Shown: positions 27,708-35,806 of the stretch, piece after piece
How positions within the stretch are numbered: position 1 is the stretch's first letter
Layout: each line of letters starts with the position of its first letter
Assembly (NCBI RefSeq): GCF_000725625.1
Contig: NZ_JOHS01000015.1
Location: 83,088 to 147,087 of the forward strand
Source: Streptomyces sp. NRRL F-6676
Lineage (GTDB): Bacteria > Actinomycetota > Actinomycetes > Streptomycetales > Streptomycetaceae
DNA length: 64,000 nt
Direction of reading: 5' to 3'
Notes under the pieces: generated by a model
Databases searched by the model: none
Seen by the model: only the letters and a program-made list of their open reading frames with translations
What the model was told of the DNA's origin: nothing
Position numbers and translations under genes: made by a program

Positions 27708-27731
27708 GAAGGTCCCCCAGAGGTTGAGGTG

Positions 27732-28718
27732 TCAGCGGGTGGGCGTGAGGGCTCGGCGCAGGACGTCGAGGTCGAATCGCGCGAGGAGCAGGGCGTGGTC
27801 GGAGACCGCTCGGACGTCGTCGGTCGCTAGGACCTCGAAGGCGGTCAGGGCCGGCACGAGGTCGGGGGTGCAGTACATGCGGTCGATGCGTTGGGCGGGC
27901 CCTTGGTCGGTGCGCTTCAGGCTCGCCGTAGCCGCGAGGGCGCCGGGCTGGCCGAGGACCGTGGCGGCGTGCAGGCCGAGGTCGGTGAAGACCGGGTTTC
28001 CGCCGGAGAGGATCTCGTCCGGTCGGGTGTCGGAGACACGTCGGTCGGCACGCTCGATGGTCCGGTGCTGGTAGTGCACGCGGTCCTCGACCCTGTCCCA
28101 GTCCGGGAGCGCCACGGATTCCAGGTCCGTGCGGTGCGGGTAGCTGTTCGCGTCCATCCCCACCAGGGCACTGCGGGCGCTGTCGGCGAGGGTGGTGAGC
28201 CGCCGTGCCTCGGTCGCGCGCAGGTCCGGGTCGAAGTGGCACAGGTGTGCCGAGGCGAAGTCGATCGGCTTCGGGCAGCCCTTGAGGCGGACGCGCGGAT
28301 TGCAGATCGGCTTCCACGGCATGTCGTGTTCGAAGTCGCCGTCGACGAAGAACACGTTGGGGTCGACCATCACGCCGACCGGGTTGCGGCTGCGTCCTTC
28401 CTGCGGGGGGGACATGAACGGCGTGAGGCCGCCGAGCCGGTTGGCCTCGGCGTACAGGTCCGCCTTCCCGCGATCCCAAGCGCCGGTCAGCTCCTGGCGC
28501 AGCACCACGTGCGGCTTGATGGAGGCGAGGATGTCGCGGGCCAGCTCGCGGTGGTCCTCCCCTCCGTGTCGGCCGCGACCGTTGTGCTCGATGTTCCAGC
28601 ACACGACGCGGATTTCGTTGTCGAGGGTGGGCTGTGCAAGGGACAAGGGGGCCATCTCCTTGGACGGGTGGCGGCGCGCAGGACCGGTTCGGGTGGATTG
28701 GGGTCGTGGCGCGGTCAC
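27732..28718 (-). CDS. endonuclease/exonuclease/phosphatase (EEP) family protein, copy 1
   Basis: A 328-residue EEP protein with VVCWNIEHNGRG (Asn), VLRQELTG (Glu), ASAHLCHFDPD (His), LVGMDANSY (Asp/Asn), QRIDRMYCT and AVSDHALLL. All catalytic positions are kept. GTG 28718 overlaps the previous stop (GTGA); an internal ATG at 28655 has a ribosome site too close to be ideal. The two EEP genes are side by side, separated by only 24 bp, and are diverged enough to have distinct substrates or to form a heterodimer. Confidence 0.85.
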   Translation of the reverse strand: MTAPRPQSTRTGPARRHPSKEMAPLSLAQPTLDNEIRVVCWNIEHNGRGRHGGEDHRELARDILASIKPHVVLRQELTGAWDRGKADLYAEANRLGGLTPFMSPPQEGRSRNPVGVMVDPNVFFVDGDFEHDMPWKPICNPRVRLKGCPKPIDFASAHLCHFDPDLRATEARRLTTLADSARSALVGMDANSYPHRTDLESVALPDWDRVEDRVHYQHRTIERADRRVSDTRPDEILSGGNPVFTDLGLHAATVLGQPGALAATASLKRTDQGPAQRIDRMYCTPDLVPALTAFEVLATDDVRAVSDHALLLARFDLDVLRRALTPTR

Positions 28719-29326
28719 GCCGCGCGTGTGTCGGGTGCAGGAGTGGGTTCAACCGCGGCGGGGGCAGATAAGGAGGCGATCGGCCCGTGTCGCTCGCGCA
28801 GACGGCGGGCCTGGTCGGTGTACGGCGGCAGGCCCGCGCCGGCTCGGCGGGTGTCGAACTGTTCGGGATCGGCGATCGGGTGCGGTTCAAGGAGCCCGTC
28901 GGGGCGGTACCAGTGCTGGGTTCCGTACAGCTGGGCTTGGCCAGCGTTGACCAGGCAGCGATCGTGCAGGTGAGCGAGTTGGGCGCTGGTGGCGTCACCG
29001 GCTTCCACGGCTCTCTGGAGCAGACCGAGCAGCGTCCGCTGAAGCGCCGGGTTGTGGTCGCTGTGCACCGCGATGTCCACGGCGGCCTGGCAGGCGTCCG
29101 TCCCCACGGTGCTGCGGCCCGGCCACTGCCCGAGCCGTTCGACGATCCGCTTCAGCCCGGCGGCATTGTCGTGCTGGGTCTGGGCCAGGGCCGCGAGCGC
29201 GTGTGGTGACATGCCGAGGCGTTCGGCGCCGGGCGTGCGCCAGTGTTCCTTGGCCCGTTGCGCACGGGCCAGCAGGTCCTCCGCGAGAGCGGGGTAGCCC
29301 GGTTCGGGCCGGTGGGGCTCGTTCAC
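28715..29326 (-). CDS. DUF6624-like protein
   Basis: A 203-residue protein with the pattern HDNAAGLKRIVERLGQWPGR, AVDIAVHSDHNPALQRTLL, and LVNAGQAQLYGTQ near residue 140. This is the DUF6624 type, found widely without known function. GTG 29326 overlaps the preceding stop (GTGA, 29323-29326), which sets the start. It is the third gene of the coupled operon, ahead of the two EEP genes. Confidence 0.78.
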   Translation of the reverse strand: MNEPHRPEPGYPALAEDLLARAQRAKEHWRTPGAERLGMSPHALAALAQTQHDNAAGLKRIVERLGQWPGRSTVGTDACQAAVDIAVHSDHNPALQRTLLGLLQRAVEAGDATSAQLAHLHDRCLVNAGQAQLYGTQHWYRPDGLLEPHPIADPEQFDTRRAGAGLPPYTDQARRLRERHGPIASLSAPAAVEPTPAPDTRAA

Positions 29327-29625
29327 GAGCTCGCCTGCTCTTCCGTGCCGGCGGTGCGGCGTCCGCGTTTGGTGGCCCTGGCCTCGCTCAGGAGGGAGTG
29401 GATGGCTCCATAGGATCGGTTCGTCGCCTCGCAGATCTCCCGGATAGTGATCGTGCGGCCCGGGGTGCGGTAGGCGGCCACAACCTTCTTCGCGAACTCC
29501 GCTCGCGCGTCGCCAGTGAGCTTTTTGCCTGTCTCGATGAAGGGCAGATCGAGGCGTACGGGGGGAGGGATCGTCTCCGGGCTCTGTGCCGTCACGGCGG
29601 CCGTGGGCGTTCTCGGTGAGGTCAC
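29323..29625 (-). CDS. small helix-turn-helix protein
   Basis: A 100-residue protein with a clear HTH: ARAEFAKKVVAAYRTPGRTI followed by REICEATNRSYGAIHSLLSEA, then a basic tail (TKRGRRTAG). This shape is common in small Streptomyces regulators. GTG 29625 overlaps the previous stop and its own stop overlaps the next GTG. It probably regulates the operon in which it lies. Confidence 0.8.
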   Translation of the reverse strand: MTSPRTPTAAVTAQSPETIPPPVRLDLPFIETGKKLTGDARAEFAKKVVAAYRTPGRTITIREICEATNRSYGAIHSLLSEARATKRGRRTAGTEEQASS

Positions 29626-29819
29626 AGGACGTTCTCCTCACGCGCGAGAGCAAGCCCCGCTCTCAGGGTTCGGATGTTCTCGAGCATCGCCTCGTACTCC
29701 CTATCGGCATCGCTGATATCGACCCGGGAGGCGGCGAGGATGCCGTGGGTCTCCCGGCGCCGGGCCGCGGCGAGCAGCCTGGCGAGTTGGGGTTGTGTGA
29801 CCGGATCAGTCGGCCCCAT
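29622..29819 (-). CDS. small hypothetical protein, first gene of the coupled operon
   Basis: A 65-residue mostly helical, charged protein (QPQLARLLAAARRRETHGI; ADREYEAMLENIRTLRAGLA). ATG 29819 is chosen by coding look; a GTG at 29888 is possible. No family recognised. The GTGA overlap with the HTH gene makes it part of the operon. Its C-terminal EENVL leads directly to the next start. Confidence 0.55.
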   Translation of the reverse strand: MGPTDPVTQPQLARLLAAARRRETHGILAASRVDISDADREYEAMLENIRTLRAGLALAREENVL

Positions 29820-29960
29820 GAGGTGGAAAGTGCGGACAGGCCAGGGAGAGTGCCGCGGTCTCAAGAGACCGCCGGACGCTATCGGCACTGAGCGCTGACT
29901 CCGAGGCTGCCGCGAAAGAAGTCGCGGCTGAGCCAGGAGTCGTCCCGTTTCTGACGGCCG

Positions 29961-31055
29961 CTAGGGCGCTGCCGTCGTCGAGGCGGCATGCCGGGCGAAC
30001 TCGGCGTGCAGAGTCGAATACGCTCGCTCCGCGACGGCGTAGTCGTCGTCACTCACCTCGGCATTGAGACCCTCGAAGTTCTTGTGCACTTGTTCTGGGC
30101 TGGAGGCCCCGGCCAGCACGATGGAGTCAGGGCAGCGCCTGAGGCAGTAGTGCAGGGCAATCCGCGCGAGAGCCTGCGGGTCCCTCCCGAAGCGAGTGCG
30201 GAGCGCCTCCAGGCCGCGGTTGACGATCTCGAGGTCCGCCGGGGTGTACCGGGAGCGAACGTCGCCGGTGGAGAAGGCCGCGTCGGGACCGTACTTCCCG
30301 GTGAGCAGTCCGTGCAGGAGCGGTTCGTGGATCATGGTGGCGGCACCGTGCCGGCGCGCGAACGAGAAGACGCTCTCCCCACTACGAGCTTCGGCCGCGG
30401 CAGCGTAATCGGTCTGCGGTTCGAGCGGATTGACGGCGGTGCTGAGGACCTGCGGGTTGAGCTGCTCGAAGAGGAAGTCGTAGCGCAGCTGGCTTCCCCA
30501 GTGGCCGACGCCCGGATCGGAAGTGGCTGAGCTTGCTGGCAGGATGCCAGGCACGCGCATCCCGATTGCCGCGACGTCGCCGGAATCGCGCAGGGCCTGC
30601 AGGGTGTCCCGCGCTTCTTCGAGGTAGCGGTCGCCCGGCCCGAAGTCGGCGTGGGCGAGGACCAGCACATCGAGCTGCCTTACGCCCAGGTTCTCCTGGG
30701 TCTGCTCCACCTGGCGGAAGAGGTTGAGGGAACTGTAGGCGTGCTGGCCAGTCCCCTTGTAGGTGCCGACGGTGCACGTGATGCTCACGCTTGAGCGCGG
30801 CACTTGGGCGAGCATCTTGCCGAGCAACCTCTGCGAGTGGCCCAGCCCGTAGACGTCCGAGGTGTCGTACACGGTCGCCCCCAGGGCATGCGCGCGGAGC
30901 AGGGCGTCGACCGCGCTGCTGTCGGCCACCTGGGCCCATCCGACCGGACGGCCTTCGTTGGTCGCCGGACCACCGATGGGCCGGCAGCCGACCCCCAGGG
31001 GATGTTCGTCCCTTCCGGCAATCAGGCGCCGGGGGGAGAGGTATGAAGCGGTCAC
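29961..31055 (-). CDS. aldo/keto reductase-like protein
   Basis: A 364-residue TIM-barrel of the aldo/keto reductase family. Conserved: GVGCRPIGG start, ATVYDTSDVYGLGHSQRLLGKML (catalytic Asp and Tyr), LDVLVLAHADF (His), and the C-terminal NADPH-site strand SIVLAGASSPEQVHKNF. The catalytic Lys is expected in the strand SVSITCTVG, where Cys/Thr stand instead, so reductase activity is doubtful. It is transcribed leftward from a 540-bp intergenic region shared with the conservon. Start GTG 31055. Confidence 0.85.
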   Translation of the reverse strand: MTASYLSPRRLIAGRDEHPLGVGCRPIGGPATNEGRPVGWAQVADSSAVDALLRAHALGATVYDTSDVYGLGHSQRLLGKMLAQVPRSSVSITCTVGTYKGTGQHAYSSLNLFRQVEQTQENLGVRQLDVLVLAHADFGPGDRYLEEARDTLQALRDSGDVAAIGMRVPGILPASSATSDPGVGHWGSQLRYDFLFEQLNPQVLSTAVNPLEPQTDYAAAAEARSGESVFSFARRHGAATMIHEPLLHGLLTGKYGPDAAFSTGDVRSRYTPADLEIVNRGLEALRTRFGRDPQALARIALHYCLRRCPDSIVLAGASSPEQVHKNFEGLNAEVSDDDYAVAERAYSTLHAEFARHAASTTAAP

Positions 31056-31208
31056 GAAGGCTCGCTCTCTTCGCGGGGATCAGGGCGCCGCTTCGGCCTG
31101 CTGAGGCGGGCGCGGGCGCGTCGGCGCGAAAGAAGTGGTGGGCGGCGGCGGTGCTGCCAGCCAGCCGCCACTCACCGTGGCATTCGTCCGGTACCCGCGT
31201 CCAGGAGA

Positions 31209-31344
31209 CCGGTGTGTCACCCCGATGGTCACTTTTCCAGCGGCCAGCCCTCAATGGATCCGGGATTTGTAAGGGTTGTGCCATTTTCGCCGCTCGGGTT
31301 TGTGGGGCGGGACAGGAAAAGTGACCACCGAGGTGACACACCCG
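31209..31344. repeat. 32-bp near-perfect inverted repeat flanking 72 bp
   Basis: The arm 31209-31240 (core GGTGTGTCACC...GGTCACTTTTCC) is inverted at 31313-31344 with 28 of 32 positions matching. Each arm holds GTCAC twice, 12 bp apart. It lies between the divergent aldo/keto reductase and conservon genes. It could be a pair of regulator sites serving two promoters, or a miniature inverted-repeat element. No coding frame in it is convincing, and I see nothing else definite in the rest of 31056-31598. Confidence 0.75.
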
Positions 31345-31598
31345 CGCCCTGGCGGAACCCTCCAGGAGCGCGGCAGGGTGTTGATCAGTTCCAAACCGGC
31401 CCTGTCCTGTGGGGTGGGGCCGGACTTGGTACTGACGACTGCACCACCCCTCACGTCCCTCAGGCGAGGGCCCGGGAGCACTCGACCACTCGCCTGTCGC
31501 CATCCGCCACTTCCCCGGATGCCGGGCATCCCCCAGGGTGACCCTGACATCACCCAACGGTGTCCGGGGAAGCGGCCTCGATACCCGAGGACCTGACC

Positions 31599-32915
31599 GT
31601 GACTGCGATACACGAAGTGGCCATCGCGGCCTTGAGCGGCACAACCGTCGGCGGCGTCACTGCCGCCGTGGCCCTCATGGCGCGATCACGCCGGGCCCTC
31701 TCTCGCAGTCACGCCGAGGGCCGAGCGGCCGCTGAGGCCGAGGAGCAGCGGAGGAACGAGGCGCTGCAGCACCTCGTGAATGTGCGGCTGCCCAGCCAGG
31801 CTCTGCATCTGCGCAGCCCCCACTACCCCGTTCCTGGCCTGATGGACACCAGCCTCTTCGGCACCGAGTTCGCGGCTCTCCTCGACTCCCTCCAGGAGAT
31901 GTTCGCGAGGGCGGTTCTCGAAGAGCGGCAGCGTGTGGATGCGGCCGCACGCGCCGCACTGCGAGGCGCCTGCATGGAGATCCAGGCGAAGTCGTACCAG
32001 CTGCAGACCGATCTCGACACGCTGCAGCAGACATGCGAGGACGACGAGACCCTCCAGAACTACTTCCGTCTCGACCACGTCAACGAGCAGCTGGTACGCC
32101 TGGTGCAGAAGGCGGCCATCGTCACCGGCTCCTGGCCCGGCCTCGTCCGCCCGGACACGCATCTGCCCGACCTCGTCACGGGGGCGACTTCCCGTCTGCA
32201 CGGCTTCGAGCGCATCCACCTCCACTCCAAGCTGCGCACCGACACCATCGGCGTTGTCGGACGCGCTGCGGAGCCGATCGCGGTGGCTTGCACGGAGCTG
32301 CTGGCGAACGCCTTGGAGTCGTCACGGGCGGACCTCTCGGTGGAGGTCACCCTCCTGCAGACCGACAACGGGGCGGTGTGCATCCAGATCGACGACGCCG
32401 GCAAGGGCATGACTACCGAGGAAGCCAGTCGCGCGGCGCAACTGCTCGCCGGCAGGCAGCAGGTTCTGCTGACCGAGCTCGGTGATCCTCCCGCCCTCGG
32501 CTTCGCGGCCATCGGCCAGCTGGTCGCTGACCACGGATTCCAGGTCACCGTCGATCAGGCGTCCCCCTACTCGGGGGTCCGCGCGATCATCACCATTCCC
32601 CCGGCTCTGGTCACCTCGATCGACCCTCACACGGCCCCCCTATCCGCCATGTCCCCTCTGCCGGCCCCTGCTCCCCGCGCACCACGCAGAGCGATCACCT
32701 CCGACGACCCCGGGGCCGCCAGCTCGGACAGCGGGGCTTTGCCCCAGCGGCACCGCCGCGGCCGCAGGGTGCCCGGTTTGGAGGAGCGCGCCGTACCCGG
32801 AGGTCGTCCCCCCGAGCCGGAGCAGGCCCGCAACACCTGGGACGCGTTCGAACAGGGGATAGCCGCTGGACGAGCCGGAACCCCTTCTGACATCCGAAAT
32901 GAGGACCGAACATGA
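31599..32915 (+). CDS. cvnA: conservon sensor-kinase-like protein CvnA
   Basis: A 438-residue protein. A short N-terminal hydrophobic helix (GTTVGGVTAAVALMA) is followed by a coiled region and a GHKL ATPase domain: N-box CTELLANALE (about residue 240), G1 IDDAGKGMTTEE and G2-region GFAAIGQLVADHGF. The last 100 residues are Pro/Arg-rich and unstructured. CvnA proteins anchor the conservon signalling complex to the membrane. GTG 31599 is preferred over GTG 31560 because GAGGA (31586-31590) lies at the right distance. The ATGA overlap with cvnB starts the coupled series. Confidence 0.88.
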   Translation: MTAIHEVAIAALSGTTVGGVTAAVALMARSRRALSRSHAEGRAAAEAEEQRRNEALQHLVNVRLPSQALHLRSPHYPVPGLMDTSLFGTEFAALLDSLQEMFARAVLEERQRVDAAARAALRGACMEIQAKSYQLQTDLDTLQQTCEDDETLQNYFRLDHVNEQLVRLVQKAAIVTGSWPGLVRPDTHLPDLVTGATSRLHGFERIHLHSKLRTDTIGVVGRAAEPIAVACTELLANALESSRADLSVEVTLLQTDNGAVCIQIDDAGKGMTTEEASRAAQLLAGRQQVLLTELGDPPALGFAAIGQLVADHGFQVTVDQASPYSGVRAIITIPPALVTSIDPHTAPLSAMSPLPAPAPRAPRRAITSDDPGAASSDSGALPQRHRRGRRVPGLEERAVPGGRPPEPEQARNTWDAFEQGIAAGRAGTPSDIRNEDRT

Positions 32916-33427
32916 GCAGCTCCACCCTCGCCGCGCAGATCGCCGATCCGTCCTGGGTCCTGGACCCGATCACCACGATCAGCGGTGTCCACATCGCACT
33001 GATCATCTCCTCTGACGGAATCGTCGTGGGGGTGTCCGAAGGCACCGCCAAGGGCACGGCCGACCGGGCCAAGAGGGACATGGACGACCGTGCCAAGAGG
33101 GACATGGTCGACCGGGTCTCCGCGGCGATCTCGTCCCTCCACGGAGCGAGCCGTGCCGCGGCGGTGGAGGCCCTCGGCGCTCACGAGAAGACGCCCATCT
33201 CGACCATCACCGTGCAGCTGGACGTCGACCCCACGTCGCAGGACGGCGTGAGCGCCGGCACCCTCATGGTCATGCCCGTGGGCGGAGGGACGAACGCCTA
33301 CCTGGCCGCCGCGTTCGGCCCGGCGACGCCCATGGGCATCATCGCGCAGACCATGGCCACTCGAGCGAAGAAGCTCGGTGAGAAGGTCATGAGCGTGTCG
33401 TCGCGGAACGACGGCCCCGCCTCATGA
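32912..33427 (+). CDS. cvnB: Roadblock/LC7-domain protein CvnB
   Basis: A 171-residue Roadblock/LC7 protein (ISGVHIALIISSDGIVVGVSEG; LMVMPVGGGTNAYLAAAFG). In conservons CvnB interacts with CvnC and the GTPase CvnD, acting like a GTPase regulator. A duplicated tract DRAKRDM occurs twice around residues 50-65. ATGA overlaps on both sides. Confidence 0.92.
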   Translation: MSSSTLAAQIADPSWVLDPITTISGVHIALIISSDGIVVGVSEGTAKGTADRAKRDMDDRAKRDMVDRVSAAISSLHGASRAAAVEALGAHEKTPISTITVQLDVDPTSQDGVSAGTLMVMPVGGGTNAYLAAAFGPATPMGIIAQTMATRAKKLGEKVMSVSSRNDGPAS

Positions 33428-33804
33428 GCCAAGGCCAGGGACGCAGGCTCGTCCCGAGCTACCTGGCGCCCGGAGGCAGCAGCGCCCCCACCCGCAACTC
33501 ACTGCAGGCGCTCACCGTGCTTATCGCTACCGGCCTTCCGGCCAAGCCCCACCACACCCCGGCACAGCAGCGGCTGCTCGACCTGACCGCCAAGGGGTCG
33601 CTGACCGTCGCAGAATCCGCCGGCTACCTGCGACTGCCGATGGGTGTCTGCAAGATGCTCGCCTCCCAGCTCGTCGACGACGGCTACCTGATGGCACGAA
33701 CGCCTCTCTCCGGGATTCCCGACGGCATTCGGACACCCGGGGCCGGGCGGCCCCCCAAGTCTCTCCTGGAAAGGGTCCGCGATGGTCTCCTCACCGCCCT
33801 CTAG
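33424..33804 (+). CDS. cvnC: DUF742 protein CvnC
   Basis: A 126-residue DUF742 winged-helix-like protein (GSLTVAESAGYLRLPMGVCKMLASQLVDDGYL). Third component of the conservon. It starts in an ATGA overlap with cvnB, and cvnD begins 23 bp before its stop. Confidence 0.92.
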   Translation: MSQGQGRRLVPSYLAPGGSSAPTRNSLQALTVLIATGLPAKPHHTPAQQRLLDLTAKGSLTVAESAGYLRLPMGVCKMLASQLVDDGYLMARTPLSGIPDGIRTPGAGRPPKSLLERVRDGLLTAL

Positions 33805-34393
33805 CAGCCCGCCGTCACCGGTGTACCTGCCCGACGGGGATTTCGACCTGGTGAAGATCCTCATCGTCGGGCCGTTCGGGATTGGCAAGACCACGGCCAT
33901 CGAGACGGTGTCCGAGATCCGCAGCCTGCACACGGAAGAGCCGATGACACAGGCCGCGGCCTCGGTCGACGACCTGGTCGTCGACGGCAAGAACACCACC
34001 ACGGTCGCCCTCGACTTCGGCCGCCTCACGCTGCCCGGCGCCCGCATCGTCCTGTACCTGTTCGGGACGCCCGGGCAGGAGCGGTTCCGGGTCATCTGGG
34101 AGGACATCGCCCAGGGAGCCCTCGGCGCCCTGGTCCTCGTCGACACCCGCAGACTGGGCGCCTCCTTCGAGGTGATGGACCTCGTCGAGGAGGCCGGACT
34201 GGACTACGTCGTCGCACTGAACCAGTTCCCCGACACCCCCGAGCACGAACTCGACCTCGTGCGCAAAAGGCTCGACCTGGAAGAGCACACCCCCCTGGTC
34301 ACCTGCGACGCGAGGGACCGCACGTCGGTACTGAACGCCCTCAGAACACTGGCCGACCACCTCGTATCCCGCGCCGGAGCCGATCTTTCATGA
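33782..34393 (+). CDS. cvnD: conservon GTPase CvnD
   Basis: A 203-residue small GTP-binding protein. P-loop VGPFGIGKTT (about residues 30-39), switch II TPGQERFR, and the base-recognition segment VVALNQFP (NxxD replaced by NQF). A switch in the Cvn system that likely cycles under CvnA/B control at the membrane. The gene overlaps cvnC by 23 bp and cvnE by four. Confidence 0.93.
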   Translation: MVSSPPSSSPPSPVYLPDGDFDLVKILIVGPFGIGKTTAIETVSEIRSLHTEEPMTQAAASVDDLVVDGKNTTTVALDFGRLTLPGARIVLYLFGTPGQERFRVIWEDIAQGALGALVLVDTRRLGASFEVMDLVEEAGLDYVVALNQFPDTPEHELDLVRKRLDLEEHTPLVTCDARDRTSVLNALRTLADHLVSRAGADLS

Positions 34394-35679
34394 CGTCCGC
34401 CCCTCAGTTCTCCGCCGTGCCGCTCTACACCGCCGAGCACGCCGCCGACCCCCAGCGCAGCTTCGCCCGCCTGCGAGAGCAGGGCCCCGTAGGACTCGCC
34501 GAGATCGACGCCGGCGTCCTCGTCTGGGTGATCACCGACTACCGGGCCGCCCTGGACCTCTTCCACGACCAGACCGGACTGTGGACCAAGGACACCCGCG
34601 GATGGATGCAGCACGTCCCGGCCGATAGTCCGGTCATGCCGATGCTCCAGTGGCGCCCCAGCCTGTTCTTCGCCGACGGGCAGGAACACGCCCACCTGCG
34701 CCGGGTCATCACCGACAGCTTCGCGCTCCTCGACCCCCGGCACGTGCGGGAAACGACGCTACGGCACGCCGACACACTCCTGGCCGAGTTCTCCCACGCC
34801 GGCCGCGCCGACCTCGTCAACCAGTACGCCCGGCGGCTCCCCCTGATGGTGCTCAACTCCCTCTTCGGGATGCCCGACGCTGCCGCGGCCCAGCTCATCG
34901 GCGCGGTCGAAGCGATGACGAGCACAGATCTCACCCGCAAGGCCCAAGGCGAGCAGTCCCTCGGCGCCTACCTCAGCGCGCTCTACCAGACGAAGGCCGC
35001 CCAGCGAGGCAACGACCTCACCTCGTGGTTCATCGACCACCCCAACGGCCTGTCCCCGGAAGAAGTGACCAACCAGGTCCTGATCACCCAGGGCGCCGCC
35101 TGGGAAACGCTGGCCGGTCTCATCGCCAACACCGCCGCCCGCATACTCTCCGACGACCGCTACCGCGGCACCCTCACGACCGGCAGCCTGCCCATCCGGC
35201 ACGCAATCGACGACGTCCTGTGGAACGACCCGCCCCTGGCCATGTACAGCCTCCACCGGCCGAATCGTTCCGTGCACTTCCACGGACGTGACATCGAGCA
35301 GGGCCAACCGGTCTTCGTCTCCTACGCCGCGATCAACACCTGCCCCTACACGGGACAGACCAGTGAGGGATCCCGCTCCGACCGCAAGGCGCACCTGGCG
35401 TTCGCCGCCGGCCCGCACGAGTGCCCCGCGCAGTCCATCGCCCTCGTCGTCGCGATCGCGGCGATCGAGCGGCTCACCGCCACCCTGCCGGACATCGAAC
35501 TCGCCGTACCGGCCGAGCAGCTGGCGCACCGGCCCGACCCCATCTACCGCGTCCTGACGGCACTTCCCTGCCGCTTCACCCCGCTCACACCGGCACCGAG
35601 CACCCCGCCTCGCCCGGCTAGCACCGAGCCGCGACGGCCCGCCGCCGGGCGGCTGCAGGCCTCCGCCCGGCCGCGCTGA
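34390..35679 (+). CDS. cvnE: conservon P450 CvnE, CYP157-like, lacking the ExxR motif
   Basis: A 429-residue cytochrome P450. The haem loop FAAGPHECPAQSIA carries the Cys ligand (about residue 345). The K-helix reads IDDVLWNDPP, so the nearly universal ExxR is replaced by DxxW. The I-helix GAAWETLAG also departs from AGxET. CYP157 enzymes of conservons are the known exception that lacks ExxR. Whether it hydroxylates a substrate or only binds haem as a sensor is open. It overlaps cvnD by ATGA. The last 40 residues are Pro/Arg-rich. Confidence 0.9.
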   Translation: MTSAPQFSAVPLYTAEHAADPQRSFARLREQGPVGLAEIDAGVLVWVITDYRAALDLFHDQTGLWTKDTRGWMQHVPADSPVMPMLQWRPSLFFADGQEHAHLRRVITDSFALLDPRHVRETTLRHADTLLAEFSHAGRADLVNQYARRLPLMVLNSLFGMPDAAAAQLIGAVEAMTSTDLTRKAQGEQSLGAYLSALYQTKAAQRGNDLTSWFIDHPNGLSPEEVTNQVLITQGAAWETLAGLIANTAARILSDDRYRGTLTTGSLPIRHAIDDVLWNDPPLAMYSLHRPNRSVHFHGRDIEQGQPVFVSYAAINTCPYTGQTSEGSRSDRKAHLAFAAGPHECPAQSIALVVAIAAIERLTATLPDIELAVPAEQLAHRPDPIYRVLTALPCRFTPLTPAPSTPPRPASTEPRRPAAGRLQASARPR

Positions 35680-35806
35680 ACCTCGCCTTTCCCGCACCAC
35701 GCAGCAAGGAGTGCTGCCGCGCCACGGGTAAGTCCGGCCCGGCGACGCCGACCCGCCCCCTCACAGCCGCCCATCTCGGTCCGCTCTGAAGAAGAAGGAG
35801 GCCCCC

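Noticed and set aside
31209..31344. CRISPR-like or phage att site
   Set aside because: There are only two arms, inverted not direct, and no integrase or repeat series nearby.
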